Positions 27,604-36,296 of a stretch of 64,000 nt of DNA are shown piece after piece; position 1 is the stretch's first letter, and each line of letters begins with the position of its first letter. Source of the DNA: DSWT01 sp035415725 (GTDB taxonomy: Bacteria; Chloroflexota; Anaerolineae; B4-G1; SLSP01). Below the pieces are notes generated by a model. It made no database searches. It had not been told where the DNA came from and saw nothing but the letters and a program-made list of their open reading frames with translations. The translations under genes were made by a program, and so were the position numbers. The stretch lies in NCBI GenBank assembly GCA_035415725.1, contig DAOOGN010000004.1, forward strand, positions 34,327 through 98,326, read 5' to 3'.

Positions 27604-28986
27604 CTATCCCCAAAACAGCGGTTCGCGCCGCAGGTACATCCCGGCGCTGTCGCCGCCGACGAACGCGCCATCACGTACCAGAAACGTCCCACGTCGCAGG
27701 GTGGAAATGACCCGTCCTTGCACGCGCATCCCTTCGTAGGGCGTGTAGCCCGCCGCTGAATGGAGTCGTTCAACCGTAAAGGCATCCGTGGGCGTGGGAT
27801 CGTATAACACGACATCGGCGTCAGAACCGGGCAGGAGCGCGCCCTTGCGCGGCCACAGGTTATAGACTTGCGCGGGGCCGGCCGCGAGCAGGCGCGCGAT
27901 GTCCGTCCAGGCGATGTAGCCATCGCTCACGCCATACGTCGCCATCAACGGCAGAAGCGTCTCCAGGCCGGGCAGTCCGCCGGGCGTTTGGGTAAAATCG
28001 TCCACGGCGCTTTTCTGCGTCTGCGTGTAATCGCAGTGATCGGTGACAATCATATCGATTTCCCCGCCGGCGACCCACGGCCAGAGCTTCTCCCGCTCTT
28101 GAGGGTCGCGCAGCGGCGGCTGAAGGATGTAGCGCCACGGTTCACCCCCCGCATAGAGGGTGTTATCGAGCACAAGGTACTGCGGGCAGGTCTCGCAGAA
28201 GGCGATCTGCCCTCTGGCCCGCGCTTCGGCGACCAGCGCCGTCGTTTTGGCGGTGGAGTTATGGACAATGACGACGGGCGCGCGCGCGGCTTCGGCCAGA
28301 AGCAACACCCGAGCGGCGGCCTCTTGCTCGGCCAGCGCCGGGCGCGATGCCCCGTGGTAACGCCAGCCGGTATCGCCGGCCTCGATGAGGGCCTGCGTCT
28401 GTGCCGTCACCAGGGCGTCATTTTCACAATGGACCAGCGTCGTCAGCCCATAACGCCCGGCCGCCTCCAGCAACCGCAGGATCGCCGCGTCATCCATGTA
28501 GTAGTTAGGACGATAGGTGGTGTAGAGTTTAAGGCTTTGGATGCCCAGATCAACGAGGTCGCCGAGCACGTCCTCGTGGCCCGGCGGTACATCCGTCACC
28601 ATTATATGAAAGGCGTAATCGATGCAAGCAGGCGCTGCCTCCGCCAGACGCGCGTCCAGCGCCTCGGCGAAACTCTGTCCCGGGAACTGCGTGGCGAAGT
28701 CCACCACCGTGGTCACGCCGCCGAAGGCCGCCGCGCAGCTCTCCGTCTGCCAATTGCCCGGCGAGGCGTAGATGCCTGTATCCAGTTGGATGTGCGCATG
28801 CGCGTCGATGATCCCCGGGAGTACCAACAGGTCGCGCGCCTCCACCACCTCGGCCCCGCGCGGTACAGGCAAATCGTGGCCGATGGCTTGAATTTGCTCA
28901 CCACGAATCAGGAGGTCGGCGTCCATCATCGTTTCCGGCGTCACCACCGTCCCCCCGCGGATCAAAATCGATTTTAGCTTGCTCAT
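27604..28986 (-). CDS. D-hydantoinase / dihydropyrimidinase family amidohydrolase
   Basis: 460 residues, ATG 28986 with GAGG upstream. The metal-site residues of cyclic amidohydrolases are present: LPGIIDAHAHIQLD, SLKLYTTYR (the Lys that is carbamylated), LVHCEND, VIVHNSTAKT, and DMIVTDHCDYT. Members open cyclic amides such as dihydropyrimidines, hydantoins, allantoin or dihydroorotate. The length fits hydantoinase/allantoinase better than PyrC. It is the first gene of an operon with the nuclease and XdhC genes, pointing to nucleobase breakdown, although the exact substrate is open. Confidence 0.85.
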   Translation of the reverse strand: MSKLKSILIRGGTVVTPETMMDADLLIRGEQIQAIGHDLPVPRGAEVVEARDLLVLPGIIDAHAHIQLDTGIYASPGNWQTESCAAAFGGVTTVVDFATQFPGQSFAEALDARLAEAAPACIDYAFHIMVTDVPPGHEDVLGDLVDLGIQSLKLYTTYRPNYYMDDAAILRLLEAAGRYGLTTLVHCENDALVTAQTQALIEAGDTGWRYHGASRPALAEQEAAARVLLLAEAARAPVVIVHNSTAKTTALVAEARARGQIAFCETCPQYLVLDNTLYAGGEPWRYILQPPLRDPQEREKLWPWVAGGEIDMIVTDHCDYTQTQKSAVDDFTQTPGGLPGLETLLPLMATYGVSDGYIAWTDIARLLAAGPAQVYNLWPRKGALLPGSDADVVLYDPTPTDAFTVERLHSAAGYTPYEGMRVQGRVISTLRRGTFLVRDGAFVGGDSAGMYLRREPLFWG

Positions 28987-29098
28987 CGTCACCTCACTGG
29001 ATGCTGGCTCTGAATTTTGTCATCAACGCTATTCGTATTGTAGCTGATTTCGTCACCTTGTCACCTCTGCTCTCCTTCTCCCCCTCATCATCTCGCGG

Positions 29099-29104
29099 TA
29101 TAAT
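29099..29104 (+). promoter_or_regulatory. TATAAT box just before the GT39 start
   Basis: A perfect TATAAT ends six bases before ATG 29111, and no ribosome site lies between. A start at the usual distance would give a leaderless or nearly leaderless message. No clear -35 is visible. Confidence 0.35.
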
Positions 29105-29110
29105 GGCACT

Positions 29111-31045
29111 ATGGAACGATCCAGTTTGGCGCGCTACTCCGCCGTCGCTGCTGCCCTGGTGGCCCTCGCGTTTGGGCTGCGAATGGGGGGGCTGACGGCG
29201 ACTTCGCTGTGGTACGACGAGACGTTTGTACTGTATCACGCCCAACAAGGCATCGTTGCCGGGATGCTGGGGCTGTTGCGTGAGGATAACGCGCTGCCGC
29301 TCCACGGCCTGCTTCTGGCGCTGTGGATCAAAGTCGCCGGCGACGGGGAATTCGCGGCGCGTTATCTTTCCGTCTTGCTGGGAACCGTCGCCACAGCGTT
29401 GATGCTCAGAGTGGGCGGTGCGTTGCGGGGACGCCGGTATGGCGGATGGGGCACGGCGCTGGCCTATGCCACCCTGCCGATCTACGTCTATTACGCGCAG
29501 GAGGTGCGGATGTACGCGCTGGTCATCCCTCTTGCGGCGGGTTTCGTGTGGGCGGCCTGGCGGGTCGTGGAGCGTGGACGGGGTGGGGTAGCCTATGTCA
29601 TTCTCGGCGCAGCGATGCTGATGGCGCATCTCTACGCGGGATTGTTGTGGGCGGCGGTGCTCGTGTGGGGAAGCCTCGCATTACACATTGGAAATTACCA
29701 AGCAAACATCGAAAGTCAAACATCGAAAATCAAAAACTCCGTCTGGTGGCGCGCTAACCTGTGGCTGGGCCTGGCAGCATTGCCGATCGCGGCCTGGGCA
29801 CTGTGGCGTGCGCGGGTGGATGCCACGGCGGTGTCGGCGATCCCGGCGACGGCGTTGCGTTGGATTCCGGTGTTGTTCGGTGTGGGGCAATATCTGCCCC
29901 AACCGTGGAGTGCGCTGTTTGTAGCCATCGCCGGGCTGTCGATGGTCGTCGCCTTGGTGGGGCTGATGCGCGCCCGGCGGGTGCAAGGCGCGATGGGGCT
30001 GCTCGTTACGGTGGTCGTCCCTCTCGTGTTATTGCTAGCAGCGACTTCTATCAAAGCCAAATGGAGTGAACGCTACCTGCTCCCCTCCTTCGGCCTGGCG
30101 CTCGTCGTCGGTGTGGGGACAGGATGGGAGTCTTTAGTCGAGAGTCAAAGAGCACACAGCGCGTATGACGCATCACGCATCGGCGGGGCACTGTTGCTTG
30201 TCACCTGGCTTGCCCTGACAGTTCCGGCTCTTGTGCGGCAAGCGCAAGGAACATGGGCGGTGGGGCTGACGGATGAATGGCATCCGCGCCCGGATTTCCG
30301 CGGTGTGGCCCGCTACATCGAAGAACACGATGCGCCCGACGACGCGATTGTCGTCATCGGCGGGTACGCCGCGCACACACTGGACTATTACTACGACGGC
30401 CCGGCGCACCTGTTGGGGTTACCCTTCGACACGCGCGTGTTGGATATGCAACGTCCGCTGGACTTGCACGCTTTGGAGACCTTGGAGCAACAAACTGCCA
30501 CGGCACAGCGTCTATGGCTGGTGCTCTGGCAAGACACCCTCGCCGATCCGACCGCGCTGATATTGAGTTTCCTGGTCGATGCCTGCCACCGTCTGCCGGT
30601 GGATGCCAAATTCACGAACGTCGGCGTTGTCCTCTTCGATTTGACGACATGCCATCCCTTAGACCGGTTGGCCGTCCCGTCCCACCCGCTGACGGCGGAT
30701 TTCGTCGAACCGATCCACTTGACCGGATATGATTGCAGTAAAACCGGCGAGACCTGGGAGGTCGATGTGTGGTGGGAGACCACGGGGCCGCTACCGGCGG
30801 ATTACCGGGTGTTCGTTCATTTGATCGGCGCCGATGGGACGCTCATCACGCAACACGATCACATTGCCGGGACGGATGCTTATCCCACCGGCCAATGGAC
30901 GCCGGGAACGGCGCTGCGCGACCGCTTCTTCCTGCACGTACCCGGCGGTGTATGCGACTCATGCACATTGCAGGTGGGCCTGTACACAGCACAAGGTCGC
31001 CTGCTACTGCGCGATGGCGGTGACCGGGTAGAAATTGCGCCTTAA
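29111..31045 (+). CDS. GT39-like polytopic membrane glycosyltransferase
   Basis: 644 residues. The first helix and TSLWYDETFVLYHAQQG give the donor-site Asp-Glu of the GT39 family. About ten more helices follow, then a C-terminal soluble part with a beta domain (YRVFVHLIGADGTLITQHDH, then LQVGLYTAQGRLLLRDGGD) shared with the protein at 18933. Two stretches (residues about 194-211 and 342-357) are polar, unlike the surrounding hydrophobic sequence, and are encoded by repeat-like DNA. No ribosome site precedes the ATG, but TATAAT is directly upstream. It presumably glycosylates lipid or protein outside the membrane. Confidence 0.8.
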   Translation: MERSSLARYSAVAAALVALAFGLRMGGLTATSLWYDETFVLYHAQQGIVAGMLGLLREDNALPLHGLLLALWIKVAGDGEFAARYLSVLLGTVATALMLRVGGALRGRRYGGWGTALAYATLPIYVYYAQEVRMYALVIPLAAGFVWAAWRVVERGRGGVAYVILGAAMLMAHLYAGLLWAAVLVWGSLALHIGNYQANIESQTSKIKNSVWWRANLWLGLAALPIAAWALWRARVDATAVSAIPATALRWIPVLFGVGQYLPQPWSALFVAIAGLSMVVALVGLMRARRVQGAMGLLVTVVVPLVLLLAATSIKAKWSERYLLPSFGLALVVGVGTGWESLVESQRAHSAYDASRIGGALLLVTWLALTVPALVRQAQGTWAVGLTDEWHPRPDFRGVARYIEEHDAPDDAIVVIGGYAAHTLDYYYDGPAHLLGLPFDTRVLDMQRPLDLHALETLEQQTATAQRLWLVLWQDTLADPTALILSFLVDACHRLPVDAKFTNVGVVLFDLTTCHPLDRLAVPSHPLTADFVEPIHLTGYDCSKTGETWEVDVWWETTGPLPADYRVFVHLIGADGTLITQHDHIAGTDAYPTGQWTPGTALRDRFFLHVPGGVCDSCTLQVGLYTAQGRLLLRDGGDRVEIAP

Positions 31046-31087
31046 GTAGCCGACTCGCTGATTCATTCATTCGTTGAGGAGGACAGT

Positions 31088-31777
31088 GTGGCAAAACACA
31101 TTCTCATTGTAGATGACGATGCCCTGCTGCGGCGCAGTCTGGCGTTCAACCTGGAAAGGGCAGGGTATCGCACCAGCACGGCCGGGGCGGCTGAAGATGC
31201 CCTGGCGCAGGCGCGGCTGGATCCGCCCGATTTGGTGCTGCTCGACATCGGTTTGCCGGGGATGGACGGGCTGGATGCCCTGCGCGCCCTGCGCCAGCAA
31301 TTTAACGTGCCGGTCATCTTCATCACGGCCCGCCGCCGCGAGCTGGATCAGGTGCTCGGCCTGGAATTGGGCGCCGACGACTACGTCACCAAGCCTTTCG
31401 ACATTGACGTGCTACTGGCGCGGATCAAGGCCGTACTGCGCCGAACCGGCAGTAGCCTTCCGCTCCTGCCGGCGTTCAACCCTCTCGTCGTCGGCGATCT
31501 GGTGATCGACCCAGCCGCACATACTGTGGCTGTCGCCGGCAAAACCATCAATTTAGCCCCGCGCGAATTCGATTTGCTGGTGGTACTGGCGCAGGAAACC
31601 GGTCGTGTCCTTTCGGTGGATGAGTTACTGACCCGTGTCTGGGGCGCAGAATACGTCGGCGAGCCACAGGTCGTTTATGTTCACATCCGCTGGCTGCGCG
31701 AGAAGCTGGAAGCCGATCCCCCGCACCCCCGCCGCATTGTGACGGTGCGGGGGGTAGGATACAAACTGGTTGAGTAG
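31088..31777 (+). CDS. OmpR/PhoB-type response regulator
   Basis: 229 residues, GTG start with GAGGAGG upstream. Receiver domain: IVDDDALL acidic pocket (9-11), phospho-acceptor Asp 53 in LLDIGLPGMDG, Thr 80, and Lys 102 in YVTKPFD. Winged-helix effector (about 130-229): LAPREFDLLVVLAQETGRVL, then LRWLREKLEADPPHPRRIVT-type recognition and VRGVGYKLVE. All active-site residues are intact. No histidine kinase is adjacent, so it is an orphan in this window. Confidence 0.93.
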   Translation: MAKHILIVDDDALLRRSLAFNLERAGYRTSTAGAAEDALAQARLDPPDLVLLDIGLPGMDGLDALRALRQQFNVPVIFITARRRELDQVLGLELGADDYVTKPFDIDVLLARIKAVLRRTGSSLPLLPAFNPLVVGDLVIDPAAHTVAVAGKTINLAPREFDLLVVLAQETGRVLSVDELLTRVWGAEYVGEPQVVYVHIRWLREKLEADPPHPRRIVTVRGVGYKLVE

Positions 31778-31804
31778 GTGGGGTTTACAGGCGGATGGAC
31801 CATC

Positions 31805-32419
31805 TCATGGGGCCGCATCCGCTATAGCAGCTTCAGCCATGCGGATGTGCTGCAAGTCGTGCTTTGCCATCCCTTGCAGGACGCCGCCGATGCAGTGCTG
31901 CCCAAAATCCACGTCGCTGGTGTCGCGTTTGAGTATTTCCGGCGTGATCTCCGTGATGAACGCCTGCATGCCGGCGTGGATCGCATCCCAGGCTGCCAGC
32001 ACAGTCTCCAGGTCGTCGGTCGGTTCGGTGCCGACGTCGGCGAAGGCGGGATTGCCTTCAAGAAACGGCGGAAGAAAACCCAGCTTGAGCCACGGTTGAT
32101 GGTTGCGCAGCAGCCACTGGTTGAGGTACATCTCTTCGGCGAAGACCAAATGTCGCACGTGCTCCAACGCCGACCAGCGATCTGGGCCGGGATGCGCGAT
32201 GAGCACATCCGCTGACGTGGCGCGCAGATGAGCATAAAATTCAGCGCGTACTGCATCGAGGTGCGCCAACACGCGGCGCACCTCCTCAGGATCGAAGATG
32301 TTGTGCATTCTCAGCCGCACGCGTTCCGGGTCCCGACGGTCGAATTCAGCTTCGAGCAACTGATCCACGCGCACGTCGAAGATCGTCAATCCGGCGATAT
32401 TGGCGTCGTCAATCGTCAT
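31805..32419 (-). pseudogene. DinB-family protein, C-terminal piece of a MITE-split gene
   Basis: 204 residues. The first 20 (DDANIAGLTIFDVRVDQLLE) are the end of a pentapeptide-repeat region. The rest is a DinB/YfiT-like four-helix bundle with the metal-site histidines in SALEHVRHLVFAEE and MAKHDLQHIRMAEA. The ATG at 32419 is created at the target-duplication edge of the family D MITE (32422-32545). Deleting the MITE plus one ATAT copy joins this frame to 32550-32673, giving a 246-residue pentapeptide-DinB protein. The DinB part is intact and may still be made from this ATG, although no good ribosome site is seen. Confidence 0.8.
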
Positions 32420-32421
32420 AT

Positions 32422-32545
32422 TAGGACTTACGCGAATTTCCGTTTGTAGTGACGGCTTCAGCCGTTCTTAGCTCCTCAGAGACGCCTGAAGGCGTCACTA
32501 CAAATCCTCCGCCGCTTGATGCGAGCCAGGCTTGCGTAAGTCCTG
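32422..32545. mobile_element. Family D MITE, complete copy D1 inside a gene
   Basis: 124 bp with perfect 11-bp terminal inverted repeats AGGACTTACGC (32423-32433) and GCGTAAGTCCT (32534-32544), flanked by ATAT on both sides (32418-32421 and 32546-32549). The core is a palindromic pair, TAGTGACGGCTTCAGCCGTT and GAGACGCCTGAAGGCGTCAC. It has no transposase. Removal restores the reading frame of the host gene exactly. Confidence 0.9.
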
Positions 32546-32673
32546 ATATCCTTGAGATTGGCGTTGTGAATCCGCGCCCCTTCCAGATTAACGTCGTCAA
32601 ACGTCGTTCCATACAGATTGACGTTGTGAAACAGTGTTCCTGCCATATCACAATTTTCGAAGCGCTCGCCCAT
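32476..32673 (-). pseudogene. Pentapeptide-repeat N-terminal piece of the MITE-split gene
   Basis: Residues 1-43 (MGERFENCDMAGTLFHNVNL, then YGTTFDDVNLEGARIHNANL) are pentapeptide repeats; the remainder up to the stop is read through the MITE. ATG 32673 lies one base after the DUF3795 stop, so the intact gene was once coupled to it. The natural continuation is the DinB piece at 31805-32419. Confidence 0.8.
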
Positions 32674-32674
32674 C

Positions 32675-33022
32675 TTAGGCCGTCCTCAACTGTTCTAGCG
32701 TCTCACGCGCCTCTGGCGCTCCCGCCAGGAAGCCTTCCAGCTTGGAACAGCCGTAGTCGGCGCAAGCAGCGCAGTGGGGGAGGGCGCGTTCTATGGCGCA
32801 GGCGCGAATCTCGCACATCCCACAATAACTCGCCAGTCGCCCGCCGATGTTAGCCAGACAACCATCGCAGACAATCGACTCGGCAGTCATATCGGGGGCA
32901 TGGAACGCCACGCGCCATTCCGCCGCCACACGCTCCAATGCCGCCGGATCACCCGATTGGGTGGCAACATACGCCGGGCACGCCGCGCAATTCAGTCCGC
33001 AGTACGCTATGATCTTGTCCAT
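32675..33022 (-). CDS. DUF3795 cysteine-rich protein
   Basis: 115 residues, ATG 33022 with GAGAGGAG upstream. IIAYCGLNCAACPAYVATQS opens it, followed by CDGC, YCGMCEIRAC and HCAACADYGC, the spaced Cys pairs of DUF3795 (PF12675), which probably bind metal. The function of the family is not known. It is the first gene of a two-gene unit whose second gene (pentapeptide-DinB) is split by a MITE. An in-frame extension to 33103 lacks a ribosome site. Confidence 0.85.
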   Translation of the reverse strand: MDKIIAYCGLNCAACPAYVATQSGDPAALERVAAEWRVAFHAPDMTAESIVCDGCLANIGGRLASYCGMCEIRACAIERALPHCAACADYGCSKLEGFLAGAPEARETLEQLRTA

Positions 33023-33128
33023 CACTATTCTCCTCTCTTTGATGTAGTTCATTTGTTCTAATACGCTGTTATTATACGCTATGAGAGTGACAAAGTATGT
33101 CATATATGCTGGACCATATACTCATGCC

Positions 33129-33386
33129 GTAACTATTCAGCCACCCCTGCCAGGTGGCAAACAGGACTTTGGGGATGGTTCATCGCGGGTTGACACTTTG
33201 GCCAGCGGCGACGACCCCCTTATTCCTCCAGCCCCCTTCTCCGCCGCCAGCAGGGAAGAAGGGGGCGGGAAAATGGGGAGATGGGCTTATAGAAACACGA
33301 ATATCTCGTTATCCACAAGCACCTGGCATACCAAAATCCGCACCCAACCTGGTATAGGGAATAAGTGGCTTTGCCAGGTTGACTAG
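33129..33386 (-). repeat. Family A repeat, copy A4 with one end displaced
   Basis: Inverted copy: GTAACTATTCAGCCACCCCT, AACAGGACTTTGGGGATGGT, a C/G hairpin, GGCTTATAGAAACACG, CCTGGTATAGGGAATAAG and CCAGGTTGACTAG. The matching outer end GCCTGAATAGATAC appears only about 140 bases later (33528-33541). Sequence resembling family E (GATCTGGCGATCCGCTCC) lies between, so this looks like a nested insertion. Confidence 0.8.
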
Positions 33387-33554
33387 TCCTACGCGGCACA
33401 AATAGTTCCTCAGTGAATGCTGGCCAGGGATCGGCAGATCCCGGCATAGCGCGCCAGAACCGCGGATCTGGCGATCCGCTCCGCGCATGGCTAACGGGTG
33501 TGAAATTTCTGCCCTGCTGGACTAGCCTGAATAGATACGATTCGAGTATCCCCC

Positions 33555-34346
33555 TCAGCGCATTTCCTGTCCACCGGTGACGTTGATGGCCTGGCCGGTC
33601 ATATAGCCGGCCTGATCGGACGCGAGGAAGACGACGACGTTGCACACGTCGTCGTAAGTGCAGCCGCGCTTCATCGGTACCTGGTCAATGTATTTCTGGC
33701 GGACCTCGGCCTCGGTGATGCCCTGGTTGCGCGCGTACTGTTTGAACAGCGACTCGGTCCACAGCGGCGAGTCGAGCAGGTTGCCGGGGCAGACGGCGTT
33801 GACGCGGATGCCCTCTGCGGCAAGTTCCAGCGCCAGACTTTGCGTCAGGCCGATGCCGCCAAACTTAGAGGCGGCATAGGCCGAGTTTTTGTAACTGCCT
33901 TTCTTGCCGGATTTGGAGTTGATCTGGATGATCACGCCGCTGTGCTGCGGCTTCATGACGCGGATGGCATGTTTGGCGCAGAGAAAGTAGCCGACGAGAT
34001 TGACGTTGATGACCGCCTGCCATTTCCCGGCGTCGAATTCATCCGCCGGACCGGAGATGAGGATGCCGGCGTTGGAGACGAGGATATCCAGGCGTCCGAA
34101 TTCGGCGACGGCGCGGGCGACCAGCGCGGCGACCTGCGCTTCATTGGTGACGTCCACCTGTACCGCCAGGGTGCGCTGTCCTGTCTGCGCAGCGATGGCG
34201 GCGGCGGTTGCCTCGGCCCCCTCCCGATTCAAGTCGGCGACGACGACGTGCGCGCCCTCGCGTGCCAACCGCTCACACAGCGCCGCACCTAACCCTTGTG
34301 CCCCTCCGGTCACAATGGCGATTTTATCTCGTAAAGATTGATTCAT
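33555..34346 (-). CDS. SDR dehydrogenase, sorbitol-6-phosphate 2-dehydrogenase type
   Basis: 263 residues, classical SDR: cofactor motif VTGGAQGLGAAL, VSNAGI, catalytic Ser in INSKSGKKGS, Tyr-x3-Lys in YAASKFGG, then GIRVNAVCPGNLLDSPLW. The stretch QINSKSGK, followed by KFGGIGLTQSLALEL and YIDQVPMKRGCTYDDV, closely follows the E. coli SrlD pattern as I recall it, which favours oxidation of a polyol phosphate such as sorbitol 6-phosphate. It lies downstream of the SorE-like reductase and belongs to the polyol cluster. The exact substrate is inferred. Confidence 0.85.
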   Translation of the reverse strand: MNQSLRDKIAIVTGGAQGLGAALCERLAREGAHVVVADLNREGAEATAAAIAAQTGQRTLAVQVDVTNEAQVAALVARAVAEFGRLDILVSNAGILISGPADEFDAGKWQAVINVNLVGYFLCAKHAIRVMKPQHSGVIIQINSKSGKKGSYKNSAYAASKFGGIGLTQSLALELAAEGIRVNAVCPGNLLDSPLWTESLFKQYARNQGITEAEVRQKYIDQVPMKRGCTYDDVCNVVVFLASDQAGYMTGQAINVTGGQEMR

Positions 34347-34365
34347 ATATACCTTCTTAAATACT

Positions 34366-34457
34366 TATGAGCCTATCCCCCTGCCCCTCTTCCCCAGGAA
34401 AGGGGGATTTTTGTGGGGGTGTGGCGGGCGGCGCAGCCGCCCGCCACACCCCCACTT
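34366..34457 (+). repeat. Family A core hairpin, fragment A12
   Basis: TATGAGCCTATCCCCCTGCC, then GGGGGTGTGGCGGGCGGC, GCA, GCCGCCCGCCACACCCCC. The hairpin arms are perfect over 18 bp. It is located between two genes of one strand, where it could act as a partial terminator or mRNA-stabilising stem. Confidence 0.7.
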
Positions 34458-34507
34458 TGTTAGTTTTTTAACCCGGGGAGCAAACCTCTGGGGTGGATTG
34501 TCATTCG

Positions 34508-36277
34508 CTACGGCAACATCACCCGCAGCAGTTCTGCCTCGGCCTCTGTCGTCCACTCGCGCCCGTCCTTGAGTTTGGCGGCGACGGTGGGCAGCACGTC
34601 CTTCAAATCGGTCAGGGCGGTGAGGGGCAAAGGCTTGATGTGCGGGTAGATGACGATTTTGCCGGGGTAGCGCGTCTCGTCCACCGCTTTGAGACCGTCA
34701 TACGCGGCTTCCAGTGAGCCGATGGCGGCGACAGAGCGGTTGGGGGACAGTCGCCCGGTTTCCGCCTGTTCCAGCATGAAGCGCATATTTTCGATGGTGG
34801 AGGCGGAGTGGCCGATGACGCGCGCTTGCTTGAGGTAGGCGTCGCTCAGGTCGAGGGTAGCGTACTGGCCGCGTGGTACGCCGGCGAAGATGTTCATCAC
34901 CCCTTTGGGCGCCAGGTACGTCGCCGCGTCGGCAATGACGGACATGGCCGGCGCCAGCACGATGATGTCGTCAAAGCCGGCCGCTTTGAACGGCGCCATA
35001 GCGACAGTGTAGGCTTCCTTGTCCATCGGGTTGAGGCAGATGAATTCGATGCCCTTGTTTTGGGCCTCCAGGCTGAAGTGAGTGCAGAGATCGTCCAGGC
35101 GCACGTCGCTGACATCGGTGCAGACGATGATGGCGGGGCCATTCGCAGATTGGATAGCGGCCTGGACGTGCATCCGCCCCATCGGGCCGCCCGCGCCGAC
35201 GAACCACGCTTTGCCGCCCGGCTTAAGCGTGGAACGCACGGGCACGTCACTGTAGGCTTGGGCGATATCCGTGCCGGTGCTGCCGACGTAGAGCCAACGG
35301 TTGTAGTGGATGCGACCCACATCCACTTTGACCGGGCGGGGCAGCGGCTCGTCGGCGATGATCGCCATGATGCCGTAACTCGCCAGGTTGGGGCTGGCGC
35401 GCTCGATGAGGTCGGCGTTCGCGCCCAGGAGGATGATGTCGTCCACGCCCTTGCCACTGCCGCCGCTGGTTTCCGCCGGGGAGACGGGTGCGTCGTCGGT
35501 TTCGACGGTCGCCGGATCGGGCAGCTCAGGGACGTCCACCACTTCCACATCGAGCTGCGCGGCGCGCTCGCGGAGCCACGCAGCGAAGGGCGCGGGCACG
35601 TTCGTGAGGCGCAGTTGGGCGGGGTGGGCGGCCTCGTCGAAGCCCTGGCTAAAGGTGTACATCGGTTGGGCGTGCTCCGTGCCGATGATCCACATCGTGC
35701 CACCATGGCGCGGCGCGGTGCGATAGCGCAATTGGTACGCCGCGATGACACAGGCCCACGGCTCGGTCAGCGCGGCCTCGGCGTAGCCGGTTTTGGGGTT
35801 GCGGATGGGGATAAGGTAGTTGCCGTGGTCGCCGTTGAGCACGCGTCGATCGATGACGGTGTACTCCGACAAGCCACCCTCGATTTCGTAGCCGTAAGAG
35901 CAGTTTTGGCCGTGATAGAAGATGTCGGCCTGGATGATGAAGCGGTCACCGACCTGGTACTGGTCGCGCAGCGCCTCGCCGACGCCGACGACGGTGAGGC
36001 TGACCTCGTGGCCGAGCACGACCGGCCTCTGGTGCATGTCGTGGTGAATACGGGGGTGATTCTGCCCGGCGTGAATCACCTTGACGTCGGAGAAACAGTG
36101 CCCGCAGGCGTCGTGGCGCACGAGCAGCTCATCCGGGCCGTAAGTAGGCATGGGGACGGCAATGGGCTTGCCCTCCACGCCGAGATTTTCAAACCCCGCG
36201 CCGTAGAGCGGCCAGAGACGGTTTGTCGCCGGCAGAGGGGTATGGGCATAACGGTATTGGTTTAGTTTATCGAACAT
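34508..36277 (-). CDS. SorE-like zinc-type alcohol dehydrogenase (MDR), enlarged
   Basis: 589 residues, ATG 36277 with GAGGAATAA upstream. Medium-chain dehydrogenase: ligand Cys in HDACGHCFSDVKVIH, GHE in VVLGHEVSLTV, and Rossmann GAGGPMGRMHVQAAI near residue 350. The structural four-Cys zinc loop is missing. It resembles L-sorbose-1-phosphate reductase SorE, but it is about 170 residues longer owing to an insertion between the catalytic and cofactor domains (about 195-290, with an acidic Pro-rich stretch). It works with the neighbouring SDR in a keto-sugar-phosphate/polyol-phosphate pathway by inference. The very long open frame on the opposite strand has no family signal. Confidence 0.8.
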   Translation of the reverse strand: MFDKLNQYRYAHTPLPATNRLWPLYGAGFENLGVEGKPIAVPMPTYGPDELLVRHDACGHCFSDVKVIHAGQNHPRIHHDMHQRPVVLGHEVSLTVVGVGEALRDQYQVGDRFIIQADIFYHGQNCSYGYEIEGGLSEYTVIDRRVLNGDHGNYLIPIRNPKTGYAEAALTEPWACVIAAYQLRYRTAPRHGGTMWIIGTEHAQPMYTFSQGFDEAAHPAQLRLTNVPAPFAAWLRERAAQLDVEVVDVPELPDPATVETDDAPVSPAETSGGSGKGVDDIILLGANADLIERASPNLASYGIMAIIADEPLPRPVKVDVGRIHYNRWLYVGSTGTDIAQAYSDVPVRSTLKPGGKAWFVGAGGPMGRMHVQAAIQSANGPAIIVCTDVSDVRLDDLCTHFSLEAQNKGIEFICLNPMDKEAYTVAMAPFKAAGFDDIIVLAPAMSVIADAATYLAPKGVMNIFAGVPRGQYATLDLSDAYLKQARVIGHSASTIENMRFMLEQAETGRLSPNRSVAAIGSLEAAYDGLKAVDETRYPGKIVIYPHIKPLPLTALTDLKDVLPTVAAKLKDGREWTTEAEAELLRVMLP

Positions 36278-36296
36278 GAGTTATTCCTCGTTTTTT

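Noticed and set aside
27868..28977. Plus-strand ORF opposite the hydantoinase
   Set aside because: No domain; the hydantoinase metal-site residues are intact on the other strand.
34808..36265. 485-codon plus-strand ORF opposite the SorE-like gene
   Set aside because: Its His/Asp/Val-rich composition is typical of a shadow of a GC-rich gene; the minus strand has clear dehydrogenase motifs.
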